This document shows, piece after piece, positions 31,669 to 33,822 of a stretch of DNA of 33,822 nucleotides. Source of the DNA: Accumulibacter sp. (GTDB taxonomy: Bacteria; Pseudomonadota; Gammaproteobacteria; Burkholderiales; Rhodocyclaceae); the NCBI GenBank assembly GCA_031266435.1, contig JAISAZ010000030.1:1-33822 (forward strand), in the 5' to 3' direction. Numbering within the stretch: position 1 is the stretch's first letter; every line of letters starts with the position of its first letter. Below the pieces are notes generated by a model. The model did not search any database. It saw nothing but the letters and a program-made list of their open reading frames with translations, and was not told the DNA's origin. The translations under genes were made by a program, and so were the position numbers.

Positions 31669-33822
31669 ATGAGCAAAAAACTGATCATCGCCGAAAAACC
31701 TTCCGTCGCCGCCGACATCGCGCGCGCGGTCGGGAAATTCACACGCAACGGCGAATATTTCGAATCGGACGATTACGTCCTCTGCTCGGCGGTCGGTCAC
31801 CTCCTCGAAATCGCGTGTCCCGAAAAATACGAAGTGAAGCGCGGGAAATGGTCTTTTGCGAATCTCCCCGTCATCCCTCCGCATTTCGACCTCTGCCCGA
31901 TCGAAAAAAGCGAAACGCGCCTGAAACTTCTGTGCCGACTGATCAAGCGCAAGGATGTTTCTTCGCTCGTCAACGCGTGCGACGCAGGGCGCGAAGGCGA
32001 ACTCATATTCAATTACATCGCGCAGTACGCCAAGACGCAGAAACCCGTCGAGCGCCTCTGGCTCCAGTCGATGACGCAGCAGGCGATCCGCGACGGCTTC
32101 GTCCGCCTGCGTCCCGAAGTCGAAATGAAGGGACTCGCCGACGCGGCGGTGTGCCGATCCGAAGCCGACTGGCTCGTCGGAATCAACGGTACGCGCGCGA
32201 TGACGGCCTTCAACTCCAAGACCGGCGGATTTCACCTGACGACCGTCGGTCGCGTCCAGACGCCGACCCTGATGCTCATCGTCGAGCGCGAGGAGCGAAT
32301 CCGAAAATTCAAACCGCGCGACTACTGGGAAGTCGAAGGGATATTCGCGTGCGCCGAGGGTGAGTATCGCGGCAAGTGGTTCGACGAGCGCTTTTCCAAG
32401 ACCGCCGCGACCGACGAGCACGCGCGCCCCGACCGCTTGTGGGACAAAAACGAAGCGCGCGCCATCGCGGAAAAGTGCAAAGGAAAGCCGGGGAGCGTCA
32501 CCGAAGAGAAAAAATCCTCGACGCAGATGTCGCCGCTCCTTTACGACCTGACGAGCCTTCAGCGCGACGCGAACAGCCGCTTCGGTTTCTCGGCGAAATC
32601 GACGCTCGCGCTCGCGCAGGCGCTTTACGAGAGACACAAGCTCCTCACCTACCCGCGTACCGACGCGCGCGCGCTCCCCGAAGACTACCTCGGCACCGTC
32701 AAATCGACGCTCACGATGCTCGCCGGCGACGCGTCCCCCGCGCTTGCCGCGTATTCACCGTTCGCGCGCCGCATACTCGACCAGAAATGGGTCGTTCCGA
32801 GCAAGCGCGTATTCAACAACGCAAAAATTTCGGATCACTTTGCGATCATCCCGACGCTCCAGGCGCCCAAAACGCTCTCCGCGCCCGAGCGCCAACTCTA
32901 CGACCTCGTCGTCAAGCGCTTCCTCGCGGTTTTCTTCCCGGCGGCCGAATACCTCGTGACGACGCGGATTACGCGCGTCGTCGACGAGCCTTTCAAGACC
33001 GAGGGCAAGATTCTGGTCAATCCCGGATGGCTCTCCGTTTATAAGCGCGAATCGCAGGAGGACGGTGAGGAGAACCTCGTTCCGGTCGCAGCGGGCGAAC
33101 GCGTCAGCACCCGGAAACTCACGGTCAACGCGAATGCCACGCGGCCGCCGGCGCGGTTTTCAGAAGCGACGCTGCTCTCCGCGATGGAAGGCGCCGGGAA
33201 GCGCGTCGACGACGAGGAACTCAAGGCCGCGATGGCAGGACGCGGCCTCGGAACGCCGGCGACGCGCGCGCAGATCATCGAGAACCTCATCTCCGAGCAT
33301 TACGTCCTCCGGGAAGCGCGTGAACTCCATCCGACGGCGAAGGCTTTTTCGCTCCTCACGCTCCTCAACGGACTCGGAATCCCGGAATTGACCGCGCCCG
33401 AACTGACGGGCGAGTGGGAATACAAGCTCTCGCAAATGGAGCGCGGCGAACTCGCGCGGCCGATCTTCATGAAGGAAATCGCGCGCATGACGCAGCACAT
33501 CGTCGACCGCGCCAAAACCTTCGACAGCGATACGATTCCGGGCGATTTCGGCGAACTTCAAGTCCCCTGCCCTAAGTGTGGCGGAAAAATCCGCGAAACC
33601 TACAAAAAATTCCAATGCCAGTCCTGCGATTTTTCGCTCTGGAAAATCGTCGCGGGGCGGCAATTCGAACCCGCCGAAGCCGAAACGCTCATTACAAAGC
33701 GCGAGATCGGCCCGCTCACGGGTTTTCGGAGCAAGACGGGACGGGCTTTCGACGCCCTCGTTCGCCTCAACGACGAAAATGCGCCCGAATTCGACTTCGG
33801 GTCCTCGCAAAAGGACGCGCCC
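31669..33822 (+). CDS. topB: DNA topoisomerase III (right end cut by window)
   Basis: At least 718 residues of a type IA topoisomerase, which relaxes negative supercoils and decatenates DNA. The TOPRIM part shows LIIAEKPSVAADIARAVG and NACDAGREGELIF. The active-site Tyr328 lies in LLTYPRTDARALPED, the same number as in E. coli TopB. GLGTPATRAQIIENL follows. A C-terminal zinc site has C634, C637, C650 and C653 (CPKCGGKIRETYKKF), and a further repeat begins before the window ends. E. coli TopB has 653 residues, so this is a longer form with extra C-terminal domains. ATG 31669 has only a poor ribosome site. The stop codon is outside the window. Confidence 0.95.
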   Translation, partial: MSKKLIIAEKPSVAADIARAVGKFTRNGEYFESDDYVLCSAVGHLLEIACPEKYEVKRGKWSFANLPVIPPHFDLCPIEKSETRLKLLCRLIKRKDVSSLVNACDAGREGELIFNYIAQYAKTQKPVERLWLQSMTQQAIRDGFVRLRPEVEMKGLADAAVCRSEADWLVGINGTRAMTAFNSKTGGFHLTTVGRVQTPTLMLIVEREERIRKFKPRDYWEVEGIFACAEGEYRGKWFDERFSKTAATDEHARPDRLWDKNEARAIAEKCKGKPGSVTEEKKSSTQMSPLLYDLTSLQRDANSRFGFSAKSTLALAQALYERHKLLTYPRTDARALPEDYLGTVKSTLTMLAGDASPALAAYSPFARRILDQKWVVPSKRVFNNAKISDHFAIIPTLQAPKTLSAPERQLYDLVVKRFLAVFFPAAEYLVTTRITRVVDEPFKTEGKILVNPGWLSVYKRESQEDGEENLVPVAAGERVSTRKLTVNANATRPPARFSEATLLSAMEGAGKRVDDEELKAAMAGRGLGTPATRAQIIENLISEHYVLREARELHPTAKAFSLLTLLNGLGIPELTAPELTGEWEYKLSQMERGELARPIFMKEIARMTQHIVDRAKTFDSDTIPGDFGELQVPCPKCGGKIRETYKKFQCQSCDFSLWKIVAGRQFEPAEAETLITKREIGPLTGFRSKTGRAFDALVRLNDENAPEFDFGSSQKDAP

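Noticed and set aside
1-33822. CRISPR arrays, tRNA or rRNA genes
   Set aside because: I looked for regularly spaced repeats with unique spacers and for cloverleaf or rRNA-like stretches and found none; the heptamers are directly tandem without spacers.

Overview
The window is GC-rich bacterial DNA. Gene content and order point to a betaproteobacterium: pilT-pilU diverging from yggS-proC-yggT-yggU, priA next to hemE, a def-fmt-htpX / rsmB-DUF4390-ntrY-ntrX block, and a LysM gene followed by dprA and a long topB. A pyruvate:ferredoxin oxidoreductase and an NFN-type transhydrogenase suggest a facultative or anaerobic lifestyle. Rhodocyclales-like is my guess; no marker here fixes the genus.

Layout. 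1-1335: a broken phage-type gene that runs off the left edge. 1412-1792: a yajD-type HNH nuclease. 1766-2315: a repeat field of tandem heptamers and a palindrome that fills the space between two convergent genes and forms their 3' ends. 2301-4736 (minus): yggU-yggT-proC-yggS, tightly coupled. 4805-7150 (plus): the twitching ATPases pilT and pilU. 7363-15314 (plus): a short leader ORF, a 1670-residue PFOR with a tethered C-terminal ferredoxin-like domain, and a 948-residue one-chain NFN-like (GltD plus FNR) flavoprotein, closed by a strong terminator. 15473-15646: a DUF1289 gene. 15651-17708 (minus): priA. 17709-18018: an AT-rich gap with DnaA-box-like sites and two perfect IHF consensus sites. 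18019-24478 (minus): hemE, a degenerate ntrX, ntrY, a DUF4390 gene and rsmB, nearly all overlapping. 24493-26198: a small plus-strand cassette (a tiny secreted protein and an S1/P1-type nuclease) between two 106-bp repeat copies. 26196-28578 (minus): def-fmt-htpX. 28704-28942: a 239-bp element with 17-bp perfect terminal inverted repeats. 29167-33822 (plus): LysM protein, dprA and topB, which leaves the right edge.

How the genes work together. The clearest functional unit is the PFOR-NFN pair. Pyruvate oxidation would reduce ferredoxin, possibly the domain carried on the same chain, and the downstream flavoprotein would pass electrons to or from NAD(P)(H). Most other genes are housekeeping: proline and PLP homeostasis, formyl-Met tRNA formation and removal, 16S rRNA methylation, replication restart, heme synthesis and topology control. 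The most unusual non-coding features are the repeats that sit exactly at gene ends, the repeat-bounded cassette that splits a block I know as contiguous in betaproteobacteria, and the origin-like DnaA/IHF cluster between priA and hemE.
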